Assembly: GCA_022361535.1 (NCBI GenBank)
Contig: JAKSAU010000891.1
Location: 1-28,654 of the forward strand
DNA from: Desulfobacterales bacterium
Lineage (GTDB): Bacteria > Desulfobacterota > Desulfobacteria > Desulfobacterales > Desulfobacteraceae
Length of the DNA: 28,654 nt
Direction: 5' to 3'
Made by a program: the position numbers and the translations under genes. How positions within the stretch are numbered: position 1 is the stretch's first letter; every line of letters begins with the position of its first letter. The notes beneath the pieces were generated by a model. The model made no database searches. It was not told where the DNA came from and saw nothing but the letters and a program-made list of their open reading frames with translations. Positions 17,371 through 25,774 of the stretch are shown in pieces.

Positions 17371-17395
17371 TTACGAAAAATCACAGAGAAGTCAA
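17368..17395 (-). promoter_or_regulatory. Candidate sigma70-like promoter of mraZ and the dcw operon
   Basis: Minus strand -35 TTGACT (17395-17390), 16-base spacer, -10 TAAAAG (17373-17368). The -35 matches four to five of six consensus positions and the -10 four of six. The predicted start would fall inside the GTGG boxes, about 45 bases before the mraZ start codon. It is the best promoter-like pair I found in this gap; no experimental support. Confidence 0.5.
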
Positions 17396-17470
17396 GTTAA
17401 AAATAAGTTTTTTTGGAAAAATAAAGCGTGAAACTATTGTTAATAGGTATTATTAAAATGGTGTTGCTAT

Positions 17471-17509
17471 AGTGGAGGTAAGTGGATAGATTGTGGATAT
17501 TAAATGGGA
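17471..17509 (+). promoter_or_regulatory. Second GTGG array, opposite strand
   Basis: On the plus strand GTGGA occurs at 17472, 17482 and 17493, and ATGGG at 17504, giving steps of 10, 11 and 11 bases. The core and spacing match the boxes next to mraZ but the array points the other way. It lies about 160-195 bases upstream of the mraZ start. A role as an auxiliary MraZ site is inference. Confidence 0.45.
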
Positions 17510-17562
17510 TGGAATAAATGATTCTATAAGATATGTAGTAAAATTAAACTGTTATATAAAGA

Positions 17563-17612
17563 GTGGTTGTTTGATTTCGCCGATTGTGGAGTGATGGTGG
17601 TAGCAAGGTGGA
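17563..17612 (+). promoter_or_regulatory. Third GTGG array, opposite strand
   Basis: Plus-strand GTGG cores occur at 17563, 17586, 17597 and 17608; the last three are spaced exactly 11 bases apart and the first sits about two helical turns before them. No plus-strand gene follows, so this is not an ordinary operator for a divergent gene. It may be an upstream MraZ site or simply G-rich sequence. Confidence 0.4.
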
Positions 17613-17702
17613 GGAAAAGGGGATAAAGGTGAAGGCTATAGGCCATTCCTTTTCCGTCAGATGCCGGCCGGCCAGTTTTGTTTCATGGAATGTGTGTTAA
17701 GA

Positions 17703-19265
17703 TCAGGACAGTAGCTTGTGGACTGTTTCCTTTAGTTCAGCAAGACGGAAAGGTTTTGGAATAATGCCTTTTAAGCCATATGAGTCATAGTTTGCCATGA
17801 CAGGGTCGTTGGAATATCCAGATGAAACAACCACATGGGCATCCGGATCCAGGGTAAGTATTTCCTGTGAGGCTTCTTTGCCGCCCATTCCTCCGGGAAT
17901 AGTCAGGTCCAAAATGACTAAATCATAGCGAGTTCCTGAGGCAAAGGCTTTTTTATATTCTTCCACTGCCTGTCTTCCGTCTTCTGTAAGAGTTACGGTG
18001 TAACCAAATTTTTCCAGCATTTTTTTAGTTATGCTGCGGATATGTTCTTCATCATCCATGACCAGAATTCTGGCCTGGGAATCCGAACCGGGGGTCTCAG
18101 ATGTCATGGCGATCTCCTTGGCTTTTTCCGGTGATTCGGCTGGCAGGTAAACGGTGAGGATGGTTCCTGTTCTCAATTGGGAAGATGCAAAAATATGTCC
18201 CTTATGCTTGTTGACAATGGAGTAGCATATGGAAAGTCCCATGCCGCATCCATTGGGCTTGGTGGTAAAATAGGGATCAAATATCCTATTCAAATCCTTT
18301 TGTGTGATACCTGAACCCTGGTCTTTGAATGTCAGTTTAATATAGGCACCTTTAGAGATGGTGAGCAAGTTGTCTTTGAGCAAACGCGTGTTTTCTGCCC
18401 GTATGGACATTACGCCGCCTGATTCCATCGCTTCCCGGCTGTTGCCGACGATATTTGATATCACTTGTTCGATTTGGCCTTTGTCTGCATGTATTGGCCA
18501 AAGGTTCGTTGCAAGGTCGATGTTCAGCTTTGCATTGCTTCCGGTTAGGTTTAGTTCTGCAGTATCCTGTATCAGTGGGGCAAGATCGAACTTTTCTTTT
18601 ATGGGGGTTCCGCCCTTTGCAAAGGTGAGCAACTGGCGGGTTAACTTAACCGCTGCTTCCATTGAGTCTTCGGCTTTTTCAAGATGAGAAAGCGCTTCAG
18701 TATTATTTTTAATTTCCATTCTGGCCAGCGTGATGTTGCCGTAGAGCCCTGTCATAATATTGTTAAAGTGGTGGGCAATACCTCCTGCCAGCGAGCCGAT
18801 GGATTTCAGGCGTTGGGAATTTAGTTTGGAGTTGTTGTTCTTATCCTTATTATTGTTAAGGTCCGGCACAACGACATACTTGACAAGAGCTTGGTAAATT
18901 TGGTGCCCTTTCTGGTTATGGGGCAAGGGTGATATGAATATTTCTACAGGCAGGTCTGTTCCTGTCTTACGCCGCATCTGAGTTTGGAGTGAAAATAGAG
19001 GGCAACTATACCTCATTCCGTTTTTAGGAAGCTTAGAACTATCTTCTGAGATTCCGGGAAAGAGAGTCTCAAAGCTCAGTCCAGTTACTTCCTGGCAGTC
19101 ATAAAGACAGAGCCGGGCAAACTGTTCATTGGCATCTATAATTGTTTTATCTTCGGAGAACAGCAACAGGGCATCTTTTGAAGAACCAAAGGCTGAATTG
19201 TAAGACGCATCTGTCTTATCATAACGGATGCATTCTTCTTCAAAGATGACTTGGCGGTCGTTCAT
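17703..19265 (-). CDS. Hybrid sensor histidine kinase (PAS - HisKA - HATPase - receiver)
   Basis: A soluble-looking 520-aa two-component protein. An N-terminal PAS-like domain (about 20-135, with SKDALLLFSEDKTIIDANEQF) is followed by a HisKA domain with LAGGIAHHFNNIM (phospho-His165), an ATPase domain with N-box NIVGNSREAM (271-280) and G-boxes DQGSGI and GCGMGLS (315-345), and a C-terminal receiver with acidic pair D404/D405, phospho-acceptor D453 in VILDLTIPG, S481 and K504. The residue after His165 is His instead of the usual Asp or Glu. No membrane segment or DNA-binding domain is visible, so the output partner is unknown. The frame extends to a TTG at 19340, but the ATG at 19265 with GGAGG four bases upstream is the better start. 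Gene stands alone between two operons. Confidence 0.93.
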   Translation of the reverse strand: MNDRQVIFEEECIRYDKTDASYNSAFGSSKDALLLFSEDKTIIDANEQFARLCLYDCQEVTGLSFETLFPGISEDSSKLPKNGMRYSCPLFSLQTQMRRKTGTDLPVEIFISPLPHNQKGHQIYQALVKYVVVPDLNNNKDKNNNSKLNSQRLKSIGSLAGGIAHHFNNIMTGLYGNITLARMEIKNNTEALSHLEKAEDSMEAAVKLTRQLLTFAKGGTPIKEKFDLAPLIQDTAELNLTGSNAKLNIDLATNLWPIHADKGQIEQVISNIVGNSREAMESGGVMSIRAENTRLLKDNLLTISKGAYIKLTFKDQGSGITQKDLNRIFDPYFTTKPNGCGMGLSICYSIVNKHKGHIFASSQLRTGTILTVYLPAESPEKAKEIAMTSETPGSDSQARILVMDDEEHIRSITKKMLEKFGYTVTLTEDGRQAVEEYKKAFASGTRYDLVILDLTIPGGMGGKEASQEILTLDPDAHVVVSSGYSNDPVMANYDSYGLKGIIPKPFRLAELKETVHKLLS

Positions 19266-19516
19266 GAACCCTCCGAACGTAAAAATCACGGGCAATGACG
19301 GGATTGATACGAAGATGGTACAAAAGGAACCAAATTTCAATTAACGATAACTTAGTTCTATACCAAAATCACAATCCAAAGGAAACTTAAAATATGGATC
19401 AATTCTCAAAATGGATTTCCGACTGGTCCTGGTGAGCAAGGGGTGTCCCATATACAAATACCGGCCCGCTTCATAGGATAAACACACCCTTATATGTACA
19501 TGTGGTTGGCCTGTGA
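19266..19516. other. Gap between plsC-like gene and histidine kinase
   Basis: About 250 bases hold the leader of the kinase gene. An imperfect inverted repeat (AAGGGGTGT near 19439 and ACACCCTT near 19485) with a loop of about 36 bases and an 8-base palindrome ATGTACAT near 19495 are visible. Neither is followed by a U-tract. A weak -10-like TATAGA lies on the minus strand near 19360, with no matching -35. I see no gene here. Confidence 0.4.
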
Positions 19517-20239
19517 TTATATTGCTGAGGCAATGGTTTGCCGGGTCTGCTCGATTAAAGCGTCCAGGTTCTCTTTATGGTGGGGACTTATGTGAACCGG
19601 CCGGTGTACTATGACATCTACGGTTCCAGGGGTCAGATCCATGGTATCTGAAGGTAAAATCTCCATTGAGTTTTTGATGGTGACCGGAAGGATAGGTGTT
19701 CCTGTGGCCATGGCAAAGATGAATGCACCTTTTTTAAAAGGCATAACCGATCCGTCCCTTGTTCGCGTGCCTTCCGCAAAAAACAGGACGGAGGCTTTTT
19801 TTGACATTTTTTTCTTTGCGGCTTCAATCGATTTTACGGCTGCTTCATGATTGGACCTGTCAACATAAATACATCCCAACTGGGTACAGGCAGCTCCAAA
19901 TACCGGTATCTGACGCAATTCCTGTTTCATGACCCATTTTATTTTAAGTCCGATAAACCCATGGATGACTGGGATGTCCACCATGCTTTGGTGGTTAGCG
20001 ACAACTACATAGGATTTGAATCTGCTGTAGTTCTTTTTTCCGTGAAGCTTTACCATTACAGGCCCAAAGGCGCAAGAAAGCCTAGACCAGGTGACTGCAA
20101 CAATATCTGCTGCATCCTGGCTGAAGAAAAACCCTACAATGATACATATCGTGCCCAAGATCATTGTGTTCAGGATCATGAAAGGGATTACAATGAACCA
20201 TTTATAGGGTTGGTATGCTATTTTGAGTAGTGTGTTCAC
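19517..20239 (-). CDS. plsC: PlsC-like 1-acyl-glycerol-3-phosphate acyltransferase
   Basis: Membrane-bound acyltransferase that most likely adds the second acyl chain to lysophosphatidic acid. The catalytic HX4D motif is NHQSMVD (H83, D88) and the substrate motif is FFAEGTRTRDG (E156-R159); a third family block is GTPILPVTI (180-188). One or two N-terminal membrane segments (about 14-40) anchor it. Length 240 aa is normal. The start is a GTG at 20239 overlapping the stop of the DUF4340 gene by four bases (GTGA), with AAGGA directly before it, so translation is probably coupled. It is the last gene of the ABC operon. It could act on another acyl acceptor; the exact substrate cannot be read from sequence. 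Confidence 0.9.
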   Translation of the reverse strand: MNTLLKIAYQPYKWFIVIPFMILNTMILGTICIIVGFFFSQDAADIVAVTWSRLSCAFGPVMVKLHGKKNYSRFKSYVVVANHQSMVDIPVIHGFIGLKIKWVMKQELRQIPVFGAACTQLGCIYVDRSNHEAAVKSIEAAKKKMSKKASVLFFAEGTRTRDGSVMPFKKGAFIFAMATGTPILPVTIKNSMEILPSDTMDLTPGTVDVIVHRPVHISPHHKENLDALIEQTRQTIASAI

Positions 20240-21225
20240 TCCTTATCAGATTCAGTCTCTTCAGGTTTTTCAAGTCCAAGAAGTTTATCCACATATGAAA
20301 CAATGTCACCGGTTTTATATCCGGCCAGGGTAAAGGCGTAAGGGGAAGACTTGGAAATACCTGCCATATCCTCTGTACCCTCCTGTTTGAACAGGTTTAA
20401 ACCAAGAGTTTCTTTGTTTTCAAGAGTTATTTTACACAAGGGTGTTTCTTTTTTTAATTCCCGGGCACGGTCTTGATCCAGAAAGGACTGGCACTCAAGG
20501 TGAGAAAGGGACGAAAGCAGGTCATCTATAGTCTCTTTGTCCGCTGCGGTGCCGTCTTCAAATACCCACCCGGAATTTTTTTTGTCTTCTGTTGTTTCGT
20601 TGGAACCGGATTTGTCGTCATCACTATCCCCATTTGATTGGCTGGCCGGGATAAGTGTCATTAAAGTCCCTTGTTTTTCCAAGGTAATCTTTTTTATTTC
20701 TCCCGGTTCAAACTCAAGCACCAGTTTGTCCCGAAGGTCGCCTACACTTTTGTCAAAATGATTTCTGAAGCTCTTATCGGCCTGTAAGATCTGTTTGGTG
20801 CCATCCACCATCACAAAAGTATGATTGAAGCTGGGTGCAGCTTTTCCGATTGAAAATTCTCTTTTTAGAGCATCTTTGGAAAAAACCTTTACCTTAACGG
20901 CATTTGCGTCATCCAGTTCGTAGCGGGCCAGGTCACCAGCTTCAGATACCAGCGCAGAAAGGGTCAGCTCCTTTATGGTATCAAGTATGTCATCTACCGC
21001 GGCCTTGTCAGCAGGGTACTTATCTTCGTTCAAGGTCCAGGTGTTTTCTGTTTTATTAAGCATAATAGAGCGGTCCGCTTTTGTGATTTGTATGCGGTCT
21101 ATTGTTTCAGTATCCACTTGTGGGAGAACCGGAAGTTCATAGTGAACCTGGTTGTCTTTTTTAAGGACGAGGTAGGCGCTCAAGCCGATTATGATTAAGA
21201 TGAGAATAAGGTATTCTTTTTTCAT
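20236..21225 (-). CDS. DUF4340-domain membrane-anchored protein of a Gld-type ABC system
   Basis: A 329-aa protein with one N-terminal membrane segment (about 5-22, YLILILIIIGLSAYLVL) and a large extracytoplasmic part. It resembles DUF4340 proteins, which are commonly encoded next to GldG-like ABC components: a repeated beta-rich unit containing TENTWTLNEDKYPADKAAVD and YELDDANAVKVKVFSKD is visible. A low-complexity acidic and Ser/Asn-rich insert, about residues 198-222 (SNGDSDDDKSGSNETTEDKK), lies between two such units. The frame extends to GTG at 21231, but the ATG at 21225 has GGAG five bases upstream. Biochemical role is unknown; context suggests a periplasmic accessory of the exporter. 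Confidence 0.85.
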   Translation of the reverse strand: MKKEYLILILIIIGLSAYLVLKKDNQVHYELPVLPQVDTETIDRIQITKADRSIMLNKTENTWTLNEDKYPADKAAVDDILDTIKELTLSALVSEAGDLARYELDDANAVKVKVFSKDALKREFSIGKAAPSFNHTFVMVDGTKQILQADKSFRNHFDKSVGDLRDKLVLEFEPGEIKKITLEKQGTLMTLIPASQSNGDSDDDKSGSNETTEDKKNSGWVFEDGTAADKETIDDLLSSLSHLECQSFLDQDRARELKKETPLCKITLENKETLGLNLFKQEGTEDMAGISKSSPYAFTLAGYKTGDIVSYVDKLLGLEKPEETESDKE

Positions 21226-21245
21226 GATCACTCCATAGCTTCAAA

Positions 21246-23426
21246 TCAATTATACATCTGGGCGATTTTTTTCTTTCTCAGGTTCCGTTTAAACCAGACC
21301 CCGAGACCGAACAGGATAACAATTACAGACAACCCGGCAATATTAAAGGCCTTTATGATTCCTTTGGTTAGAGGGCTGGTCTCGGCAATAGGATTCAGGG
21401 TCTGCTGCTTGCTTCTCATCTGTGCGATGGCATCCTCTCCATTGAGGTGATCTACAGCATTAAGCAGGAAGGTGGCATTTGTGGTTCTGCCTTCGGCATC
21501 CAGCATGTTGTCGTGAAGCATCTGGGCGCATCCCAGTACAAATATCTTTGCCGGGGGAGAAGATTCAATGACACGATTCTGAGCAGTCATACCCTGGATG
21601 GTTGATTTTCCTGCATTGGGATCATTCTGAGGTCCTTGGTTTTCCTCAGGTGTGTCAGTTTCCCCGCTTTGTTTTTGAGGTACAGGTTTTCCTTTGAAAT
21701 AGGACGTAAATTCACCCTCTAAAAGATAAGCCAGGTCATAGGCCGCAAGATCACCCTCTGCTGTAGGTGGAGTGATAAACATTGGGTTCAGGTTGATATT
21801 GTCTTCCATGAGCCATGACTCATCCGAGGAAGAAAGCAGGCGTGTCGCTTTTATTTTTGAACTGTCCTGGCCGCCTTCTACAGGTTTGACAGGAGAAATC
21901 TGCATGGCCACGAGCCCTTTTATGTTGTTCATGAAGGCAGGCTCATTGTTGATGCTGGCTTCTTTGAGCATTGGGGCAAAATAGATGGTCTGCTCTCCGC
22001 CGCCCTGGGACTGGGGCAGTTGGTGTTTGTATGCATTTTTATCCAGAACATAGGCCTGCTGGATCTCTACACCATAATGGGCCAAAAGTTTTTCAAGACC
22101 CGTATCAAGGGGAACGAATGTTGGAGGCATGCCCATTCCGCCACCCTGGGCCTGCTCATTGAACGCATCTGTGAAAATAGCAATATTGGTCCCTTTCATC
22201 AGGGCTTGGTCAATCTGGAAAAGTTCATAATCAGAGAACGGCTGGGTGGGTTTGGCAATGATCAGGCAGTTCAACCCTTCAGGGATGCTGTCTTCTTTCA
22301 AAGCAATCTGCTTAACATTATACCGGGCCTCAATAAGGCGGGCAAATGAGGTCAGCCCGTTGCCCGGGCGCCCCTGCATCATGGCCATGCGGTCCGGGCC
22401 TAGTATGGGTGCCCCGTGATCGGACAGATAGCCGATATCTTTGTTGATACCGATCATCTTTTCCATGACCGCTGAAAGCTCTTCCCCAAGGATCATGGGA
22501 TCTGCCATCTGGTAGGTGGTGCCGATGATGGGCAGTTCGATAGCAGTGATCAAAGGCAATGCGGTGGATTCCCCTTTGTATTCTATTACCAGGCCTGCAG
22601 CGCCGGTTCCGGCTTCAATGCCTTGTTCCGGGATTTCCGGCCAGCTCATAGCCATGAGATCATGTTTTTTTGATATTGCATCCAATTCATTTGCATCAGA
22701 TATATCTTTATGGGTGAACTGAAAAATGCCAAGGCTCTTTTTGTTCACTTCCTCTACCGTGTCGGTAACAGCCTTTGCCAAGCCGGGCAGTTCAGGCAGG
22801 TTGATCAAGGGGGCAATGGCGTTAAGGCCGGAAGACAGATACATTGTAACATTAATCTTGTCTGTCTGACGCAGCAGGGCTGATACCTTATTGTTCAGTT
22901 TTTGTATCGATGTTGTCAGTTGGTATTCAAGACCGTTGGTTGAAGTGATCGCCGGGATTTTTTCGATAAGGTCACCGTGTAGAATGACAAGGCCCATGAA
23001 AGCATTCTTAAATTTGAGCTCATCATTTTCCATGACCCGGATCTGGACAGGTTGAATGCCGTAATCCCTTGCCATTTCACGATTCCTGTCCGCCTTATCC
23101 GCAATATCCCCTTCCTGGGAAACATTGTAAAAGGTAAAGTTGAAATATCTTCCGGCCTGGGCAGCATATTCAGTGAGCAGGTCTTTTAAATACCGTTCCG
23201 TATTATTATGGGGGGCTGGCAGGTTTTTAGAAAAAAAGACCTTTATGTTCAGTGGTTCAGACAAGGTGGAGACTACTTCTTTGCTGGCATCAGACAGCGA
23301 ATACATGCGGTTTTGAGTCAGATCAGCCCTGAAAAACAGGGTCAGCCCGACTACATTAACCAGGACAATGACCGCCGTGTATAAAATAAATTTTATATAA
23401 TGTTCTTTAAAAAAAGGCTTACCCAT
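21246..23426 (-). CDS. gldG: GldG-like ABC transporter auxiliary protein
   Basis: A 726-aa protein with one membrane segment near each end (about 12-32 and 693-712) and a long extracytoplasmic region between. The N-terminal part (LTQNRMYSLSDASKEVVSTL, then LNIKVFFSKNLPAPHNNTERYLKDLL split around it) is typical of the GldG/DUF7088 type of ABC auxiliary protein; a Rossmann-like region follows (LNCLIIAKPTQPFSDYELFQ, GTNIAIFTDAFNEQ). A Pro/Gln/Asn-rich stretch near 600 may be a linker. The ATG has AAGGAG five bases upstream. In Bacteroidetes GldG belongs to the gliding apparatus, but such operons also occur in non-gliding bacteria, so the name marks family only. Substrate unknown. Confidence 0.88.
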   Translation of the reverse strand: MGKPFFKEHYIKFILYTAVIVLVNVVGLTLFFRADLTQNRMYSLSDASKEVVSTLSEPLNIKVFFSKNLPAPHNNTERYLKDLLTEYAAQAGRYFNFTFYNVSQEGDIADKADRNREMARDYGIQPVQIRVMENDELKFKNAFMGLVILHGDLIEKIPAITSTNGLEYQLTTSIQKLNNKVSALLRQTDKINVTMYLSSGLNAIAPLINLPELPGLAKAVTDTVEEVNKKSLGIFQFTHKDISDANELDAISKKHDLMAMSWPEIPEQGIEAGTGAAGLVIEYKGESTALPLITAIELPIIGTTYQMADPMILGEELSAVMEKMIGINKDIGYLSDHGAPILGPDRMAMMQGRPGNGLTSFARLIEARYNVKQIALKEDSIPEGLNCLIIAKPTQPFSDYELFQIDQALMKGTNIAIFTDAFNEQAQGGGMGMPPTFVPLDTGLEKLLAHYGVEIQQAYVLDKNAYKHQLPQSQGGGEQTIYFAPMLKEASINNEPAFMNNIKGLVAMQISPVKPVEGGQDSSKIKATRLLSSSDESWLMEDNINLNPMFITPPTAEGDLAAYDLAYLLEGEFTSYFKGKPVPQKQSGETDTPEENQGPQNDPNAGKSTIQGMTAQNRVIESSPPAKIFVLGCAQMLHDNMLDAEGRTTNATFLLNAVDHLNGEDAIAQMRSKQQTLNPIAETSPLTKGIIKAFNIAGLSVIVILFGLGVWFKRNLRKKKIAQMYN

Positions 23427-23435
23427 GGTTACTCC

Positions 23436-24140
23436 TTAATTCTTTTCTTTCATGGCAATGTAGGTTGAGAAGATGAATATAAAGACCACAGAGGCAAAGT
23501 AAAGCAAGTCTCTTGAGTCGATGATCCCTTTGGAAATATTCATGAAATGGGCATTGGCACCAAGATATTCCACTATCGGAACCAGGCGCTCAGGAATAAA
23601 AAAGAGCATCCGGTCTAAAATGGTCAGGGTAAAGCAGAATGCACACCCGATAATAAAGGCGATAATCTGGTTGCGCGTCAAAGCCGACGCAAACAGCCCC
23701 ATACTGCAATAGGCGGCTGCAAGGAGTATCGCTCCAAGATATCCCCCGATCACAGGGCCTGGGTCCACTTCACCTATGGTGGAAATGAATACAGGGTATG
23801 ACAGGGTGGGCAAAAGCATGGCTGCGGTAAAGGCTGTGGCGGCAAGGAATTTGCCCAGGGCAATATGGGTAAAAGAAACCGGCATTGTCAAAAGGGTCTC
23901 ATAGGACCCTACATTTTTTTCCTCGGCAAACAAACGCATGGTTATGGCCGGAATAAAAAATGAAAAGGTCATGGGTAAAAGAGAGAAAAAGTCCCTTAAG
24001 TCAGCCCGTCCGAATATGAAAAAGGTGGAAAAGAAGAACCACCCCGATACTATCAAAAAAAGAGAAATAACAATATAAGCAATTGGAGAGATGAAATAGT
24101 CCTTAAATTCTTTAAGGGCAATGGTTTTTACTTGTTTCAT
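23436..24140 (-). CDS. gldF: ABC-2 type permease, GldF-like
   Basis: A 234-aa integral membrane protein with about six hydrophobic segments (for instance FISPIAYIVISLFLIVSGWF at 15-34 and VIGGYLGAILLAAAYCSMGL). The cytoplasmic N-terminus TIALKEFKDYF and the segment MRLFAEEKNVGSYETLLTMP after the second helix are typical of ABC-2/GldF permeases. Length is normal. The ATG overlaps the ATPase gene stop by four bases (ATGA), so the pair is translationally coupled and surely works together. Confidence 0.92.
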   Translation of the reverse strand: MKQVKTIALKEFKDYFISPIAYIVISLFLIVSGWFFFSTFFIFGRADLRDFFSLLPMTFSFFIPAITMRLFAEEKNVGSYETLLTMPVSFTHIALGKFLAATAFTAAMLLPTLSYPVFISTIGEVDPGPVIGGYLGAILLAAAYCSMGLFASALTRNQIIAFIIGCAFCFTLTILDRMLFFIPERLVPIVEYLGANAHFMNISKGIIDSRDLLYFASVVFIFIFSTYIAMKEKN

Positions 24141-25087
24141 GCTGCAGCACCCTCCTGTGTCAGTTCCTGGAAGATTTGCTCAAGGGCCTGTGATTCCCTG
24201 GTAAGTTCGGTAATAATCCAGTCGGTTTCTTTGATATTCAAGTAGAGATCAGATCTGATATCCTTGTTTCCCGGGCTGCGGATTTCAAAGGAAATACCGG
24301 CAGCTTCAGGTGTGTCAAGAACCTTGATATCCAGTGCGCTGTCCAAACCTGTGAGACGGTCTATGGCAGATGTTTTATCTGTCCCTTCAAGGGTGAGTTT
24401 TATAAACGTCGTCTTTTGGGCATTCTGCTTCAGGTTGGCAGTGCTGTCATCAGCTACCTTTTTTCCTTTATTAATGATGGCGATCCTGTCACAGGTCGCT
24501 TCTGCCTCGGAAAGGATGTGCGTGGAAAAGATAATGGTTTTTTCCTTGCCGATGCCACGTATGATATCCCGTATTTCTGCAATTTGGTTGGGGTCCAGGC
24601 CTGATGTGGGCTCATCCAGGATGAGGATTTCAGGATCAGTCATCATTGCATGTGCAAGTCCCACCCGTTGCTTTAGTCCCTTTGATAGGTTGGCAATGGG
24701 TTTTGACATAATGGCCGACAGTCCGCACAGCTTTGATAATTCTTTGAATCTGTTTTCCTTTTGAGCTTTTTGGTTCAATCCTTTCAGCCGAGCCACATAA
24801 TCCAGGTAATCGTATACCAGCATATTGTGGTACAAAGGCGCAGATTCGGGCAGATATCCAATCAGGGATTTTATTTTTAGGGTATCTTCCGGCATTTTAA
24901 GATCTTTAACTTGGATGGATCCGGATGTGGGAGTGTAGTAGCCGGTGAGCATTCTCAATGTTGTGGTTTTACCTGCCCCGTTGGGGCCGAGCAGTCCAAG
25001 TATTTCACCGGGCTGGATGGTCAGGCTTATGCCGTCAACCGCACAAAACTCACCGTAATACTTGGTCAGGTTCTGAACATCAATCAA
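24137..25087 (-). CDS. gldA: ABC transporter ATPase, GldA-like
   Basis: Cytoplasmic ATPase of the exporter. Walker [10 protein letters not shown] (34-42), Q-loop region [14 protein letters not shown] signature LSKGLKQR (134-141), Walker [13 protein letters not shown] (155-166) and the switch histidine in [11 protein letters not shown] are present. The C-terminal extension of about 95 residues is the type seen in ABC-2/GldA ATPases. Length 316 aa is normal. The start is a TTG at 25087, five bases after a strong AGGAGG; no ATG precedes the conserved N-terminus. It lies nine bases after the 191-aa gene, so probably the same transcript. Confidence 0.95.
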   Translation of the reverse strand: MIDVQNLTKYYGEFCAVDGISLTIQPGEILGLLGPNGAGKTTTLRMLTGYYTPTSGSIQVKDLKMPEDTLKIKSLIGYLPESAPLYHNMLVYDYLDYVARLKGLNQKAQKENRFKELSKLCGLSAIMSKPIANLSKGLKQRVGLAHAMMTDPEILILDEPTSGLDPNQIAEIRDIIRGIGKEKTIIFSTHILSEAEATCDRIAIINKGKKVADDSTANLKQNAQKTTFIKLTLEGTDKTSAIDRLTGLDSALDIKVLDTPEAAGISFEIRSPGNKDIRSDLYLNIKETDWIITELTRESQALEQIFQELTQEGAAA

Positions 25088-25096
25088 TGTCTCCTC

Positions 25097-25672
25097 CTAG
25101 AAATCTTCAAGTACTTTGCTTTTTTGCAGGAAGTCATCCACTTCCTGAACTGTTTTTTTCAGGGTATCAACTGCTTTTTCCATACGGCGGCAGAAGGGGT
25201 CATCTTCCCCGAGTACGCTTACAGATTCTTTATAAAGCGCCAGGGTTTCATTGAACCGGTCCATCATTTTATCAGCCAGTTTTTTCCGTTCTGCATGCCT
25301 GATTTTCTCTGACTGGATTACGGATTCCAGTTTTTTGATGGAATACTCAACCAGGGCATCCCGGGGCATATTATAGGTTTCCGATATGGCCGTCAATGCT
25401 TCAATTGTTTTCCGGCTGAGTACAAAAGTTTTTTGTCTTCTCGGTATTTTTTTGAACTGCCTGACCCGGATGGTTTGGGCCAGCTGGTCCAGGGCGGAGT
25501 GATCTTCTATTATGTGGTCAAACAGGGACTTTTGTTTAATGCCCATGTGGATGGCCACAAGACCAATGGAATCGATAGCTTTTTGAGAGAGCTTAAATGT
25601 AGCCCTCACCGATTGTTTTCCCCTGAGGTCGAACATGGAAGGCCCTGCAAGGGGATCGTTCTTTTTTGGCAT
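25097..25672 (-). CDS. Tandem ribbon-helix-helix-like protein heading the ABC operon
   Basis: A 191-aa protein I do not recognise as a named family. Two similar segments occur: about 24-58 (RATFKLSQKAIDSIGLVAIH and on to SLFDHIIED) and about 76-112 (QKTFVLSRKTIEALTAISET and on to ALVEYSIKK). Both show a TFxLSxKxI strand-helix start and a second helix about 15 residues later, which is the ribbon-helix-helix pattern. The C-terminal half (about 113-191) is charged and helical, probably coiled coil. The ATG has AGGAGG four bases upstream. It starts a run of closely spaced genes encoding a Gld-type ABC system and PlsC, so it may regulate that operon. Function is inferred from fold pattern only. 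Confidence 0.7.
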   Translation of the reverse strand: MPKKNDPLAGPSMFDLRGKQSVRATFKLSQKAIDSIGLVAIHMGIKQKSLFDHIIEDHSALDQLAQTIRVRQFKKIPRRQKTFVLSRKTIEALTAISETYNMPRDALVEYSIKKLESVIQSEKIRHAERKKLADKMMDRFNETLALYKESVSVLGEDDPFCRRMEKAVDTLKKTVQEVDDFLQKSKVLEDF

Positions 25673-25745
25673 GTTTCCTCCTTATCGGGGTTGTATTATT
25701 AAATAAACATAATCCAAAAAGTAATGGATATAAAAGATGTTGAAT

Positions 25746-25774
25746 ATGTTATCCCAAAAAATAGGTCGGATCAA
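25746..25774 (-). promoter_or_regulatory. Possible promoter of the ABC operon
   Basis: Minus strand -35 TTGATC (25774-25769), 17-base spacer, -10 TAACAT (25751-25746), each matching four of six consensus bases. It lies about 75 bases before the 191-aa gene start. Weak by sequence alone. Confidence 0.3.

Larger units (their letters stand above)
17315..17702. other. 388-base intergenic control region upstream of mraZ
   Basis: This gap separates the histidine kinase stop from mraZ and is the longest non-coding stretch in the window. It is AT-rich between about 17375 and 17580. It holds the candidate dcw promoter and three GTGG arrays. Near the kinase end is a GC-rich palindromic run, GCCGGCCGGC (about 17664-17673), flanked by a weak 6-base inverted repeat CATTCC/GGAATG; there is no U-tract, so I do not call a terminator. 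No open frame with a ribosome site was found in it. Confidence 0.7.

Noticed and set aside
17471..17612. GTGG repeats as a CRISPR array or minisatellite
   Set aside because: The units are only 4-6 conserved bases at 10-11 base steps, with no long repeat or spacer structure.
17640..17700. Rho-independent terminator after the histidine kinase
   Set aside because: The GC-rich palindrome and weak flanking repeat lack a following U-tract on the minus strand.
21246..25087. Evidence for gliding motility from Gld-type genes
   Set aside because: Only the ABC-type components are present; other gliding genes are not seen, and such operons occur in non-gliding bacteria.
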